In this document: one piece after another, positions 52,967 through 61,401 of the stretch | How the letters are laid out: each line of letters opens with the position of its first letter | How positions within the stretch are numbered: the first letter of the stretch is position 1 | NCBI RefSeq assembly: GCF_015680405.1 | Contig: NZ_JADLJS010000002.1 | Span: 243,888-307,887, forward strand | Length of the DNA: 64,000 nucleotides | Direction: 5' to 3' | From: Pseudomonas pudica | Lineage (GTDB): Bacteria > Pseudomonadota > Gammaproteobacteria > Pseudomonadales > Pseudomonadaceae | Made by a program: the position numbers and the translations under genes | The notes under the pieces: generated by a model | Seen by the model: only the letters and a program-made list of their open reading frames with translations | The model's database searches: none | Told to the model about the DNA's origin: nothing

Positions 52967-54262
52967 TCAGTCGTGCGATGTGCTATCCAGGCGTGCCTGT
53001 CGCCTTCCCAGCCAGGCTCCGGTCATCGCCCAGCCCAAGGCAATCAGCGTACCGATCAGCATCGCCAGTTGCGGGTGCTCGCCCATTACGTCCAGCACTC
53101 GTTTGAGCCAGCCACTCAATGCATCACCGCCGCGGTAGACGACCGTGTCGATGAAGTTCTTGGCCTTGTACTTGTCCTCGGCGGGCAGCACGGTGAACAG
53201 CATCTCCCGCCCCGGCCGCACCAGCGCGTATTCACCGGCCCGGCGCACCACCATCACCACCACGAACACGGCGAACACCGGGGCCAGTGCCAGCCACATG
53301 AAACCCGCGGCCATCACCAGCGGCACCGCCACCAGCAGCACGCCCACCCCCATTCGGCGGGCCAGGCGACCGGTGAGAAACACCTGGGTAAGGATGGCCA
53401 AGGCCTGTACTACGGTGTCGATCAGGCCGAACACCTGGGTTTGCCGGGTACGGTCGGTGAAGGTTTCGCTGACGATGCGCGCCTGTTCGAAATACAGGAA
53501 GGTGCTGACGCTGGCGAGCAACACCACGAACAGGGCAATGCCCAGCAGGTAGGGCGAGCGCAGTACGGCAGTGGCACCGGCAAACGGGTTGCCGCCCAGT
53601 GGCCGTGAATCTGCCCGCTCGGCTTGCGCAGGCAGTGGGTGCCGCGTTCGCCAGCGTTGCAGGTACAACGTAGCGCCGATGCTGCCCAGCAGAAACGCGG
53701 CGGCCAGCACCAGCAACCCGGCATGGCCCAGCGGCGCCACCAGCAGCGTACCCATGATGGGGCCACTGAGCCCACCCAGGCTGGCCCCGGCCGCCAGCAG
53801 GCCGAACAGGCGCTTGCCTTGCGCGGTTGAGAAAAGGTCGGCGAGCACGCTCCAGGCCAACGAGATGCTCAGCAGGTTGAACACCGACAACCAGATATAG
53901 AAGGCCCGAGCCGTCCACGAAGCATCGGAATTGCGGGCAAACAGCACGGCGAACAGCAGGAGGTTGCTGGCGAAAATGCCGTAGGTCCAGGGCAGGATGC
54001 GTCGGCGCGGCACCTTGGAGGCCAGCCAGCCAAACAACGGCAGGCACACCAGGGTGGCAATGAAGGTGCCGGTGAACAGCCATTGCAGGTTGTCCACGCC
54101 ACCGGCAACGCCCATGGTTTCGCGCACCGGGCGCAGCATGAAATAGCCAGTGAACAACAGGTAGAACAACAGCAAACCGGCGGTAACCGCCGGCCATTCG
54201 CCGGGCTGGATGTTCAACCCCTGATCCAGGCGCCGCCGCCAGGCTGCCATGGGGTCAGGCAA
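52967..54262 (-). CDS. NTP/NDP-exchange-like MFS transporter
   Basis: A 431-residue membrane protein with about 12 helices; GYFMLRPVRETMGVAGG, LYFEQARIVSETF and FVVVMVVRRAGEYALVRPGREMLFTVLPAEDKYKAKNFIDTVVYRGGDALSGWL match the NTP/NDP translocase-like MFS subgroup (TlcC-like) often found in free-living Proteobacteria. Substrate unknown; not necessarily a nucleotide carrier. Start at 54262 (or 54250) overlaps the stop of the upstream aldo/keto reductase, so the two are co-transcribed. Confidence 0.88.
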   Translation of the reverse strand: MPDPMAAWRRRLDQGLNIQPGEWPAVTAGLLLFYLLFTGYFMLRPVRETMGVAGGVDNLQWLFTGTFIATLVCLPLFGWLASKVPRRRILPWTYGIFASNLLLFAVLFARNSDASWTARAFYIWLSVFNLLSISLAWSVLADLFSTAQGKRLFGLLAAGASLGGLSGPIMGTLLVAPLGHAGLLVLAAAFLLGSIGATLYLQRWRTRHPLPAQAERADSRPLGGNPFAGATAVLRSPYLLGIALFVVLLASVSTFLYFEQARIVSETFTDRTRQTQVFGLIDTVVQALAILTQVFLTGRLARRMGVGVLLVAVPLVMAAGFMWLALAPVFAVFVVVMVVRRAGEYALVRPGREMLFTVLPAEDKYKAKNFIDTVVYRGGDALSGWLKRVLDVMGEHPQLAMLIGTLIALGWAMTGAWLGRRQARLDSTSHD

Positions 54263-55163
54263 ACTGCTTGATCAGCGCCTGTTGCTGCGCCTGGGTCAGC
54301 AACGGCCCGTGCCCGGCCCTGAGCTGGTCAAGTTGGCGCTCGGGCCGGCTGGTCGCTGGGATGACCGTGGTCACCGCCGGGTGGCTGATGGCGAACTTCA
54401 GAAACAGCTGCGCCCAGCTGCCGATACCCGCCTCTGCCGCCCAGCCGGGCAAGGCCTGGTCCTTCACCCGGGCGAACAGGCGGCCATCGTCGAATGCCCG
54501 GTTGATCAGCACGGCAACGCCCTTGTCCTGGCACAGCGGCAGCAGTTCGCGGGCCGCGTCGGGGGCATTGACCGAGTAATTGATCTGGATGAAGTCCAGC
54601 GGTTCGCTGCGCACGATCCGGGCGACCTCGTCCTGGCCACTGTTCAGGTAATGAGTGATACCGACATAGCGGGTCTTGCCTTGCTGCTTCAATTCGCGGG
54701 CATAGGCCAGCTGGGTCTGCCAGTCCCGCAGGTTGTGGATCTGCAGCAAGTCGACCTTGTCGGTGCGCAGGCTCTCGAGGCTGCCGGCCCATTGCGCTTC
54801 GGCGTCTGCCCGGCTGTCGGCGGCTATCTTGGTGGCGATGAAGCATTGCCGGTGCCAGCCGCCCTCTTCCAGCAACTGGCCAAGAATGCTGTCGGCGCCG
54901 CCGTAGTTGGGCGAGGTGTCGATGACCCGGCCACCGCCTTCGAAGAACGCCTTCAGTACAAGTTTCAGCTGCTGGTACTGAGCCGAGCCGGCTTGCACTT
55001 CGAAACTGCCGGAAGTTCCTGCACCGATCACCGGCAGCGCTTCACCGGTGGTCGGCACGTTGCGGGTCAGCAAACCCTCCGGGGCAGCGGAGTGCAACCA
55101 GGGGCTGGCGGCCAGCAAGCCAAGGGTGGCACCCGCGCGTAGGACATCACGACGTGCGTACAT
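54255..55163 (-). CDS. Aldo/keto reductase with Tat signal
   Basis: A 302-residue NAD(P)H-dependent oxidoreductase with a twin-arginine-type signal at the start (MYARRDVLRAGATLGLLAASPWLHSA), so probably periplasmic. The TIM barrel shows VIDTSPNYGGADSILGQLL (catalytic Tyr/Asp), FIATKI (Lys), LLQIHNL and FIQINYSV. GGGAGC precedes the ATG. Co-transcribed with the NTP/NDP-like carrier (eight-base overlap). Confidence 0.93.
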   Translation of the reverse strand: MYARRDVLRAGATLGLLAASPWLHSAAPEGLLTRNVPTTGEALPVIGAGTSGSFEVQAGSAQYQQLKLVLKAFFEGGGRVIDTSPNYGGADSILGQLLEEGGWHRQCFIATKIAADSRADAEAQWAGSLESLRTDKVDLLQIHNLRDWQTQLAYARELKQQGKTRYVGITHYLNSGQDEVARIVRSEPLDFIQINYSVNAPDAARELLPLCQDKGVAVLINRAFDDGRLFARVKDQALPGWAAEAGIGSWAQLFLKFAISHPAVTTVIPATSRPERQLDQLRAGHGPLLTQAQQQALIKQFA

Positions 55164-55252
55164 GGAAAAGCTCCCGTCATGAAGCGGAAATTTCCAAGGC
55201 TAGCCGCTGTACCCCGCTGCGTCCGGTGTTTCTGTATCTGGATGTTTAGCGA

Positions 55253-56116
55253 TCAGACGTGCAGCAGCAGGCTCAGGTCGATACCCGTCTCGCTCATGGG
55301 CGGGCACCAGTAGTACCCACCGGTCAGTGGCCGGCTGAAGCGGTACAGGCCGTCGATGATGCCGTCCTCCAGGCCGCTCATGCGCCGCAGCTGCACCTCG
55401 AACGCATCGAAACTATGGCCCAGGGCCACGAAGGCCAGGCCAGCGCCACGTTGGTCGGCCCAGGCCACCGAACGACGAACCATGAACGCTTCTGGTTCGA
55501 AACTTTCCTGGGCAGTGCGCTTGACGTGGGCGGACTCGGGGGCGTCCTCGAGCTCTTCGTTGTCGCTGAGGCGACGGCCGATGATGTTGTCCTGGTCGGC
55601 CTGGGGCAGCGACTTGAAGTACTCCAGGTCGTGCTTCCACAACTGGAAAGCGGCAAAGCTGGAGCCATCGGCGCCAATGGCCGCCTGCACGGCCTCCTGG
55701 TCCACCGGGTTTTCGGTGCCGTCCTCATAGCCGGTCAGGTCATGGCCGCCACGGTGCAGGAAGCCGTCGACGCTGTCGGCCAGGCGCAAGGCCGGTGCCA
55801 ATGCCTGCTCCAGGGCCTGGGCCTGCAGCAGCAGGTCACCGCGCTGGTTGCCACGCAGCCACAGCCACAGGGCGTGTTGGGTGCTGGGGTTTTCGACCGC
55901 AGCATCCAGCTGAGGGAACGCTCGCAAGCCAGGTACTTCACGGCCCAAGGCCTTGGCCAGCGGGGCGCCGACACCCATGATCAACTGTTCGCCATCGACC
56001 TGCGGCAGCAAGGCATCGAGCGCAGCAGGCAGGGCCTCGGGCGACTGCAGGGTGAAGAACAGGTGACGGGCGTGGGCCGGCACCGGGGTGGCAAGCAGAC
56101 CTTGCTGGAACGGCAT
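55253..56116 (-). CDS. Dyp-type haem peroxidase
   Basis: A 287-residue haem peroxidase of DyP subfamily B, cytosolic or encapsulated. Motifs: the GYEDGTENP distal loop (about residue 130; GXXDG), and the proximal-His/Arg region AFMVRRSVAWAD...GLAFVALGHSFDAFEVQLRRMSG. It oxidises phenolic and dye substrates with H2O2. No Tat signal is seen. No encapsulin gene adjoins it. Confidence 0.94.
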   Translation of the reverse strand: MPFQQGLLATPVPAHARHLFFTLQSPEALPAALDALLPQVDGEQLIMGVGAPLAKALGREVPGLRAFPQLDAAVENPSTQHALWLWLRGNQRGDLLLQAQALEQALAPALRLADSVDGFLHRGGHDLTGYEDGTENPVDQEAVQAAIGADGSSFAAFQLWKHDLEYFKSLPQADQDNIIGRRLSDNEELEDAPESAHVKRTAQESFEPEAFMVRRSVAWADQRGAGLAFVALGHSFDAFEVQLRRMSGLEDGIIDGLYRFSRPLTGGYYWCPPMSETGIDLSLLLHV

Positions 56117-56301
56117 GACAGGCTAATCCTCGGTAAAAAGCAGGAATGCTACTGTGCCAGCAGGCCCACTGCAACGAGGCATACAGCCTCACCGGCCGCT
56201 GCACTTGGAAACAAACGGTTACCAAGTGATGGCGCTTTGCAATTAGCTATCAATCAGGGCCGACCTACACTGCTCGGGATCCTTCGTCCGAGTGACTGCC
56301 C

Positions 56302-57195
56302 ATGACCGCCTCACCTTTGCTCACCGCCTTTCTGCCGCTGGCCTTGGGCATCATCATGCTCGGCCTCGGGTTATCACTGACCCTGGCCGACTTCGCCCGC
56401 GTGGTGAAGTACCCCAAGCCGGTGGTGGTAGGCCTGGTTTGTCAGATCCTGCTGCTGCCGCTGGTGTGCTTCCTGATTGCCAACGGCTTCGGCCTGGAGT
56501 CGGCCCTGGCGGTGGGGCTGATGCTGCTGGCCGCCTCGCCAGGCGGCACCACGGCCAACCTGTTCAGCCACCTGGCCCATGGCGATGTGGCGTTGAATAT
56601 CACCCTGACGGCGGTCAACTCGCTGATCGCGATCCTGACCATGCCACTGCTGGTGAACCTGTCGTTGAGCTGGTTCATGGCATCGGACCAGGCCATACCG
56701 CTGCAGTTTGCCAAGGTGATGCAGGTGTTCGCCATCGTCCTGCTGCCGGTGGCGCTGGGCATGCTGGTTCGCCGCTTCGCACCCGCTTTTGCCGCGCGCA
56801 TGGAGAAGCCGATGAAGCTGGTGGCCGCATTGTTCCTGGCGTTCACCATCGTCCTGGCGCTGGCCAAGGATTGGCAGACCGTGGTTGCGTATGCGCCGGT
56901 AGTGGGCCTGGCGGCGCTGCTGTTCAACCTGCTGAGCCTGGGCGTGGGCTACTGGGTGCCGCGCCTGTTGAACATCCCCAAGCGCCAGGCGATTGCCATC
57001 GGCATGGAGATCGGCATCCACAACGGCACCTTGGCGATTGCCCTGGCATTGAGCCCTTCGCTGCTGAACAACGCCACCATGGCGGTGCCGGCGGCGCTGT
57101 ACAGCCTGATCATGTTCTTTACCGCAGCGGCGTTCGGCTGGTGGGTAAGCCGCGGGCATGTAGCGACGCAGCCCAAGGGTGAAACCGTAAATTGA
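56302..57195 (+). CDS. Bile acid:sodium symporter family protein
   Basis: A 297-residue inner-membrane carrier with about ten helices (BASS/SBF family). MLGLGLSLTLADFARVVKYPKPVVVGLVCQILLLPLVCFLIA, GLMLLAASPGGTTANLFSHLAHGDVALN and EIGIHNGTLAIAL are family motifs. Natural substrates are unlikely to be bile acids; organic anions such as pantoate or keto acids are known for relatives. Divergent from Dyp peroxidase; followed by a REP pair. Confidence 0.93.
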   Translation: MTASPLLTAFLPLALGIIMLGLGLSLTLADFARVVKYPKPVVVGLVCQILLLPLVCFLIANGFGLESALAVGLMLLAASPGGTTANLFSHLAHGDVALNITLTAVNSLIAILTMPLLVNLSLSWFMASDQAIPLQFAKVMQVFAIVLLPVALGMLVRRFAPAFAARMEKPMKLVAALFLAFTIVLALAKDWQTVVAYAPVVGLAALLFNLLSLGVGYWVPRLLNIPKRQAIAIGMEIGIHNGTLAIALALSPSLLNNATMAVPAALYSLIMFFTAAAFGWWVSRGHVATQPKGETVN

Positions 57196-57208
57196 AGGTA
57201 CCGCTTGT

Positions 57209-57302
57209 GGCCCTATCGCCGGCAAGCCAGCCCCCAAAGGTACAGTGCTGGGCTGAGGGCTGGCGCTGTCCTTGTGGGAGCCGGCTTGCCGGCGATAGGG
57301 CC
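57209..57302. repeat. REP-like inverted pair (CCGGCAAGCC class)
   Basis: GCCCTATCGCCGGCAAGCCAG-type unit faces CCGGCTTGCCGGCGATAGGGCC, a stem different from the CGCGGG-class units elsewhere. Confidence 0.8.
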
Positions 57303-57313
57303 GGTACAGGTTT

Positions 57314-57781
57314 TTACAAATGGCTGCGCTTACGCCGCATCTGCTGCTTCAGCACTTTCAGCGGCGGAGCATAGAAAAACCCGAACGACACACTCCCCGT
57401 ACGCCCCTTCACCGCATGATGCAACCGGTGCGCGCGATGCAAACGCTTGAGGTAGCGGTTGACCGGCCGTGGCTTGCGTGGCCAGTGCCGGTGAAACAAC
57501 CCGTCGTGGGCCACGACATACAGCACGCCGTACCCCGCCACCCCGCCACCCACCCACTGCAAGGGTGCAAGGCCACTCTTGCCCATGGCCACCAGCAGCG
57601 TGGCGATCAGCCCCAGGGCCACAAGGTACAGGTCATTGGTTTCGAGCATGCCCAGTTGCGGCTCATGGTGCGAGCGGTGCAGCCACCAGCCCCAGCCATG
57701 CATGATGTACTTGTGAGCCAGCGTGCCAACGCCCTCCATGGCCACCAGGGTGCCGAACAGTACGGCGAGATTGAACAGCAT
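57314..57781 (-). CDS. CrtZ-like beta-carotene hydroxylase/fatty acid hydroxylase
   Basis: A 155-residue membrane di-iron hydroxylase. His motifs: HKYIMHGWGWWLHRSHHEP (HX4H and HX2HH types, about residues 23-40), HDGLFHRHW and HRAHRLHH (about 128-136). Four hydrophobic segments. CrtZ hydroxylates beta-carotene rings, but no carotenoid gene is in the window and P. putida does not make carotenoids as far as I know, so another lipid substrate is likely. ATG 57781 lacks a strong ribosome site. Confidence 0.85.
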   Translation of the reverse strand: MLFNLAVLFGTLVAMEGVGTLAHKYIMHGWGWWLHRSHHEPQLGMLETNDLYLVALGLIATLLVAMGKSGLAPLQWVGGGVAGYGVLYVVAHDGLFHRHWPRKPRPVNRYLKRLHRAHRLHHAVKGRTGSVSFGFFYAPPLKVLKQQMRRKRSHL

Positions 57782-57947
57782 GGAACGGTCCGGGGGATGG
57801 CAAGGGAAGGCGCAAGGGTACCGATTGCCCGCGTTTTTTTCCATGCAGGCGTGACCGGATGACGAAAGGTGTAAGCTCGGTGCGCTGGCAATTGCAGCCT
57901 CAGGTGCTGACGGCAGGCCAGGACGTACAACTGGAAAGGACTTCTTC

Positions 57948-58457
57948 ATGCGCATTCGCCCTACCCTCGAGCACGACATTCCATGGCTACCGGGCGTCGA
58001 ACGCTCGGCTGCCCAGGCCTTTGCCGTCCGGCCGGCGCTGGCATGGCTGGCGCAAGGAGATGTGATGGACTGCGGCGCCCATCAGGCATTTGTCGAAGCT
58101 GGCGGTAGCTGGGTGGCCGAAGAGCCGGATGGGCGCATTATGGGATTTGCCTGTGCCCGGCTCGAGGATCGTGCGCTGCATCTTCATGAAATTTCGGTGC
58201 ACCGGGAGGCCCAGGGGCAAGGTATCGGGCGCAAGCTGCTGCTGCAGGTGATCGATGCGGCGCGTCAGGCCGGGGTGCGGGAGCTGACCCTGACCACCTT
58301 TGCCGATGTGCCATGGAATGCGCCGTTCTACGCGCGCATGGGTTTCGAGGTTATCGATGAGGGGCTGCTGGATGCACGCTTGCAGCAGATTCTGGCCAGC
58401 GAGCGTGCCCATGGCCTTGAGGGCCGCTGTGCGATGCGCCTTGGCTTGGATTACTAG
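57948..58457 (+). CDS. GNAT-family N-acetyltransferase
   Basis: A 169-residue acetyltransferase; the acetyl-CoA binding signature is LHEISVHREAQGQGIGRKLL (Q-x-x-G-x-G), then ELTLTTFADVPWNAPFYARMGFEV. Start MRIRPTLEHDIPWLPGVERSAA is typical of GNAT. Substrate unknown. AAAGGACTTCTTC precedes the ATG. Divergent from the CrtZ-like gene; followed by a REP pair. Confidence 0.92.
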   Translation: MRIRPTLEHDIPWLPGVERSAAQAFAVRPALAWLAQGDVMDCGAHQAFVEAGGSWVAEEPDGRIMGFACARLEDRALHLHEISVHREAQGQGIGRKLLLQVIDAARQAGVRELTLTTFADVPWNAPFYARMGFEVIDEGLLDARLQQILASERAHGLEGRCAMRLGLDY

Positions 58458-58469
58458 ACCCGGGGCTGC

Positions 58470-58567
58470 TCTGCAGCCCCATCGCCGGCAAGCCAGCTCC
58501 CACGGGGACCGCGCAGTGCAAAAGAGCTGCACATCACCTGTGGGCTGGCTTGCCGGTGATGGGGCCG
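58470..58567. repeat. REP-like inverted pair (CCGGCAAGCC class)
   Basis: GCCCCATCGCCGGCAAGCCA faces TGGCTTGCCGGTGATGGGGC between the GNAT gene and the diguanylate cyclase gene. Confidence 0.8.
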
Positions 58568-58585
58568 GTACAGGCATCAGGGCCT

Positions 58586-60154
58586 TCATTCATCGACACT
58601 GACCACTGAACCTTCTGCCACACAATACCTGTCCCGCCCTTGGCGCTTGGCCTGGTACAGCGCCGCATCCGCTGCCGCCATCAGGCGCTCGGCCGTCACT
58701 CCCTCCCGCGCCAGGTCACCCACGGCAATCCCGGCACTGAACGATACCCGCCCCAGTGGGCTGCCCGCATGCTCCAGCGGCTGCCGACGCAACAGTTGTT
58801 GTACTTCCTGCACCAGCAGTTCCGCCCCGCGAGCATCGGTATCAGGCAGCAGCAGTGTGAACTCCTCGCCCCCATAGCGCACAGCCAGGTCGGCCGGCCG
58901 CTTCAGTGCTTGCTGCAGCATCTCGGCAAAGCGCCGCAGGCACTGGTCGCCCGCTGGGTGCCCGTAACGGTCGTTGTAGGCCTTGAAGTAATCCAGGTCG
59001 AGCATCACCAGCGCCAGCGGATAGCCCTGGCGTCGTGCACGGCGCAGCTCCGGCTCGAACACGGCATCCAGCCGACGGCGGTTACCCAGGCCGGTCAGGC
59101 TGTCGGTCAGTGCCAGGGCCTTCAGGGTCTGGTGTGCCTGGAGCAGCGCCCGCTCGATGACGATACGCTCGCGCAACTGGCGCAGCACCACGCCACCAAA
59201 GGCCGCCAGCCCCACCAGCAACAGCAGCAACACCGCCACCGACTTGATAGCATCGTGCCGCCAGGGCGCGACGATCGATTCCCGCGACAACCCCGCCTCC
59301 ACTACCAGTGGGTAGCTGCCCAGCGCGCGATAGCCATACAACCGTGGCGTACCGTCCACCACGGCGACCGCTTCGGCCACCCCTTCGCTTGCGTGCGGCA
59401 GGTGGTTGCGGAAGATCTCGCTGCTGCTCAGGCTGCGGCCCACCACCTGCTCGACGAACGGCCGCCGTACCAGGATGGTGCCGTCACGCTTGGCCAGCAC
59501 CAGCGCGCCGCGTTCGTCGATCTTGAAGTCGCCGTAGTAACGCACGAACCACTCCACCTTGATGGTGCCCAGCAACACCCCGGCGAAGCTGCCATCGGCA
59601 TATTGCAGGCGCCGTGAAATGGGGATGATCAGGTCGCCAGTGGAACGGCTGCGCACCACCGAGCCGATGTGTACGCCACGGTCTGTATGGTCGCGGTGGT
59701 AGATGAAATAGTCGCGGTCGCCATTGTTGGCATTGGGCGGGACTACCGCCTGGTCGGTCACGATCCAGCTGCCATCCGGGCCATACACGAACAACCCGTG
59801 CAATTGCGGCATGATGCTTTTCTGCTGCACCAGCAAGGCATGCAGACGCGGCCGGTCGATGTGCTCGAAGCCGTCGCCCTCCAGGCGCTCGGCCAGCGCC
59901 GCGGTAATTGCATCGACCTGGCGGATGGCGTCTTCGGCATGCTGTGCCGTGGCCCGGGCCAGGTTGGTGACCATGTTCTCGGCGTTGGTGAAGGCGTGCC
60001 GGTAATCGCGCCAGATACGCCAGCCTTCAACCACGACGAAGGCCAGCATCACCACCAGCATGAACGCCAGTACCAGGCGGAACAGCGCCACGGCGCGGCC
60101 CTCGCCGGTTACCGCGAAGAACCCGTCCTCATCCTGTTTCCTGGCTGCACACAT
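58586..60154 (-). CDS. Diguanylate cyclase with periplasmic Cache sensor
   Basis: A 522-residue inner-membrane c-di-GMP synthase. An N-terminal helix (ALFRLVLAFMLVVMLAFVVVEGWRI, about 25-50), a periplasmic dCache_1-type domain (about 55-290: QKSIMPQLHGLFVYGPDGSWIVTDQAVVP, RDGTILVRRPF), a second helix (SVAVLLLLLVGLAAFGGVVL, about 300-320) and the GGDEF domain with active site YGGEEFTLL (about 440). The I-site motif (RxxD upstream) is not clear: positions read PADLAVRYGGEEF. Ligand unknown. Confidence 0.94.
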   Translation of the reverse strand: MCAARKQDEDGFFAVTGEGRAVALFRLVLAFMLVVMLAFVVVEGWRIWRDYRHAFTNAENMVTNLARATAQHAEDAIRQVDAITAALAERLEGDGFEHIDRPRLHALLVQQKSIMPQLHGLFVYGPDGSWIVTDQAVVPPNANNGDRDYFIYHRDHTDRGVHIGSVVRSRSTGDLIIPISRRLQYADGSFAGVLLGTIKVEWFVRYYGDFKIDERGALVLAKRDGTILVRRPFVEQVVGRSLSSSEIFRNHLPHASEGVAEAVAVVDGTPRLYGYRALGSYPLVVEAGLSRESIVAPWRHDAIKSVAVLLLLLVGLAAFGGVVLRQLRERIVIERALLQAHQTLKALALTDSLTGLGNRRRLDAVFEPELRRARRQGYPLALVMLDLDYFKAYNDRYGHPAGDQCLRRFAEMLQQALKRPADLAVRYGGEEFTLLLPDTDARGAELLVQEVQQLLRRQPLEHAGSPLGRVSFSAGIAVGDLAREGVTAERLMAAADAALYQAKRQGRDRYCVAEGSVVSVDE

Positions 60155-60306
60155 TGAAATCCCTAGCCATACCGCGTTCGCCGCCTTTCACTATAGTTCA
60201 GCGCCACCTGGGCGCGGCCGGCCAGTAAAAAGATTAAACCTTTGCCCTCGGTTCACCATCAACCGTACGCGACACTGAGGTCGCGCCACGGTTTAAGGAG
60301 TGAAGC

Positions 60307-60807
60307 ATGAGCAGTCTCTTCATCAAGCGCGTCGGTTTCTCCATGGTGTTGGGCTTGGCATCGGTACAGGCTATGGCGGCGAGTTCCGATGACTTCGTCG
60401 AAGCGGCCACCGAGGCCGGTATTGCCGAAGTGGTCACTGGCAAGCTGGCTCTGGAAAAAACTCAGAATGCCGAAATCAAGACCTTCGCCCAGCAGATGGT
60501 CACCGACCACACCCAGGCCAATCAGAAACTTGGCGACATCGCTCGCAAGCTCGATATTTCCGTACCCGATGAGGCGGCAATAACCGACAAGGTCAAGAAA
60601 ATGATCCTGGAATGGCGGGAGGAGTCGTTTGACAAGTCTTACGTCAACAACCAGGTCGACGCTCACGAAAAGGCGGTGGAGTTGTTCAAGAAGGAAGCGG
60701 CATCTTCTGACAAGGCTGAATTGAAGGCCTTTGCCAGCGAAACCCTGCCCAAGCTGGAACAGCATCTGGAGCACGCCAAGGCGCTTCAGGCCAAACACGC
60801 CAAGTGA
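60307..60807 (+). CDS. DUF4142 periplasmic protein
   Basis: A 166-residue protein with signal peptide (MSSLFIKRVGFSMVLGLASVQAMAAS). The DUF4142 ferritin-like helical domain follows: DDFVEAATEAGIAEVVTGKLALEKTQNAEIKTFAQQMVTDHTQANQKL. Often next to stress genes; exact role unknown, perhaps metal- or oxidative-stress related. GGTTTAAGGAGTGAAGC is a strong ribosome site. Followed by a small winged-helix-like gene after 8 bases. Confidence 0.92.
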   Translation: MSSLFIKRVGFSMVLGLASVQAMAASSDDFVEAATEAGIAEVVTGKLALEKTQNAEIKTFAQQMVTDHTQANQKLGDIARKLDISVPDEAAITDKVKKMILEWREESFDKSYVNNQVDAHEKAVELFKKEAASSDKAELKAFASETLPKLEQHLEHAKALQAKHAK

Positions 60808-60815
60808 GGGCCGCC

Positions 60816-61067
60816 ATGAGTAACGATGCATTGAAAGCCGAAGTGCTGACTCGCCTGCTGCATGCTCACCCCCAGGGGCTCGGCAAGGAAGTGCTGGACA
60901 ACTACCGGGGCGAGAAAGCCGTGGCCGGTATGCTCAAGACGCTGCAGGAGGCCGGTTTGATCCAGGATGGCAGCGTTGCGGTGAGCAGCGACCACCAGAT
61001 CAGCGTGAACTACCCCATCAAACTCTCGGCTGCGGGCGTGGAGGCAGCCAGGCAGGCAGAGTCCTGA
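60816..61067 (+). CDS. Small winged-helix-like protein, unknown
   Basis: An 83-residue soluble protein MSNDALKAEVLTRLLHAHPQG... with a helix-turn-helix-like N-terminal half (VLTRLLHAHPQGLGKEVLDN) and a wing-like part (AGLIQDGSVAVSSDHQISVNYPIKLSAAG). No family name is certain. ATG 60816 follows GAGGGCCGCC and lies eight bases after the DUF4142 stop, so they are an operon. Confidence 0.75.
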   Translation: MSNDALKAEVLTRLLHAHPQGLGKEVLDNYRGEKAVAGMLKTLQEAGLIQDGSVAVSSDHQISVNYPIKLSAAGVEAARQAES

Positions 61068-61138
61068 GTCAAGCGAGCTTAGCTTGCCTGGCCAAGGCCT
61101 CGAGACAGCCTGCCCCAAGCAGTGCCGTGTTGATCGCG

Positions 61139-61159
61139 AGGGCCGCTGAGCGGCCCTTT
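61139..61159 (+). terminator. Intrinsic terminator after the DUF4142 operon
   Basis: AGGGCCGC-TGA-GCGGCCCT, perfect 8-bp stem followed by TT. About 70 bases after the last stop codon. It may also serve the small convergent gene at 61176. Confidence 0.6.
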
Positions 61160-61175
61160 GCGACAAATGCTACCT

Positions 61176-61346
61176 TCACGGTGCTTTTTCGACGTCCCGC
61201 GGTGGCTTGGCAGGCCCTTGAGGGTCGACTTGCGGATCCTCCACATCTGGCGAATCGGGATCGAAACCCAAGTCCTGGCGTTTGTTCGCCTGCTCGGACG
61301 AATGCGGCCCTTGGGGATGTTTTCCTGGCTGTTGTGGTTCAGGCAT
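61176..61346 (-). CDS. Small hydrophilic Pro/Asp-rich protein
   Basis: A 56-residue ORF starting MPEPQQPGKHPQGPHSSEQA and ending PAKPPRDVEKAP. GGAGAAAGCCTC gives a good ribosome site. Highly charged and Pro-rich, no hydrophobic core, probably disordered; of the kind common in Pseudomonas stress clusters. It lies next to the kfrA-like gene on the same strand. Family unknown. Confidence 0.6.
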   Translation of the reverse strand: MPEPQQPGKHPQGPHSSEQANKRQDLGFDPDSPDVEDPQVDPQGPAKPPRDVEKAP

Positions 61347-61401
61347 GAGGCTTTCTCCGGTGAGTGTCTAGGGAAGAAACCACCGGCCAGGAAAAGTTTG
61401 A

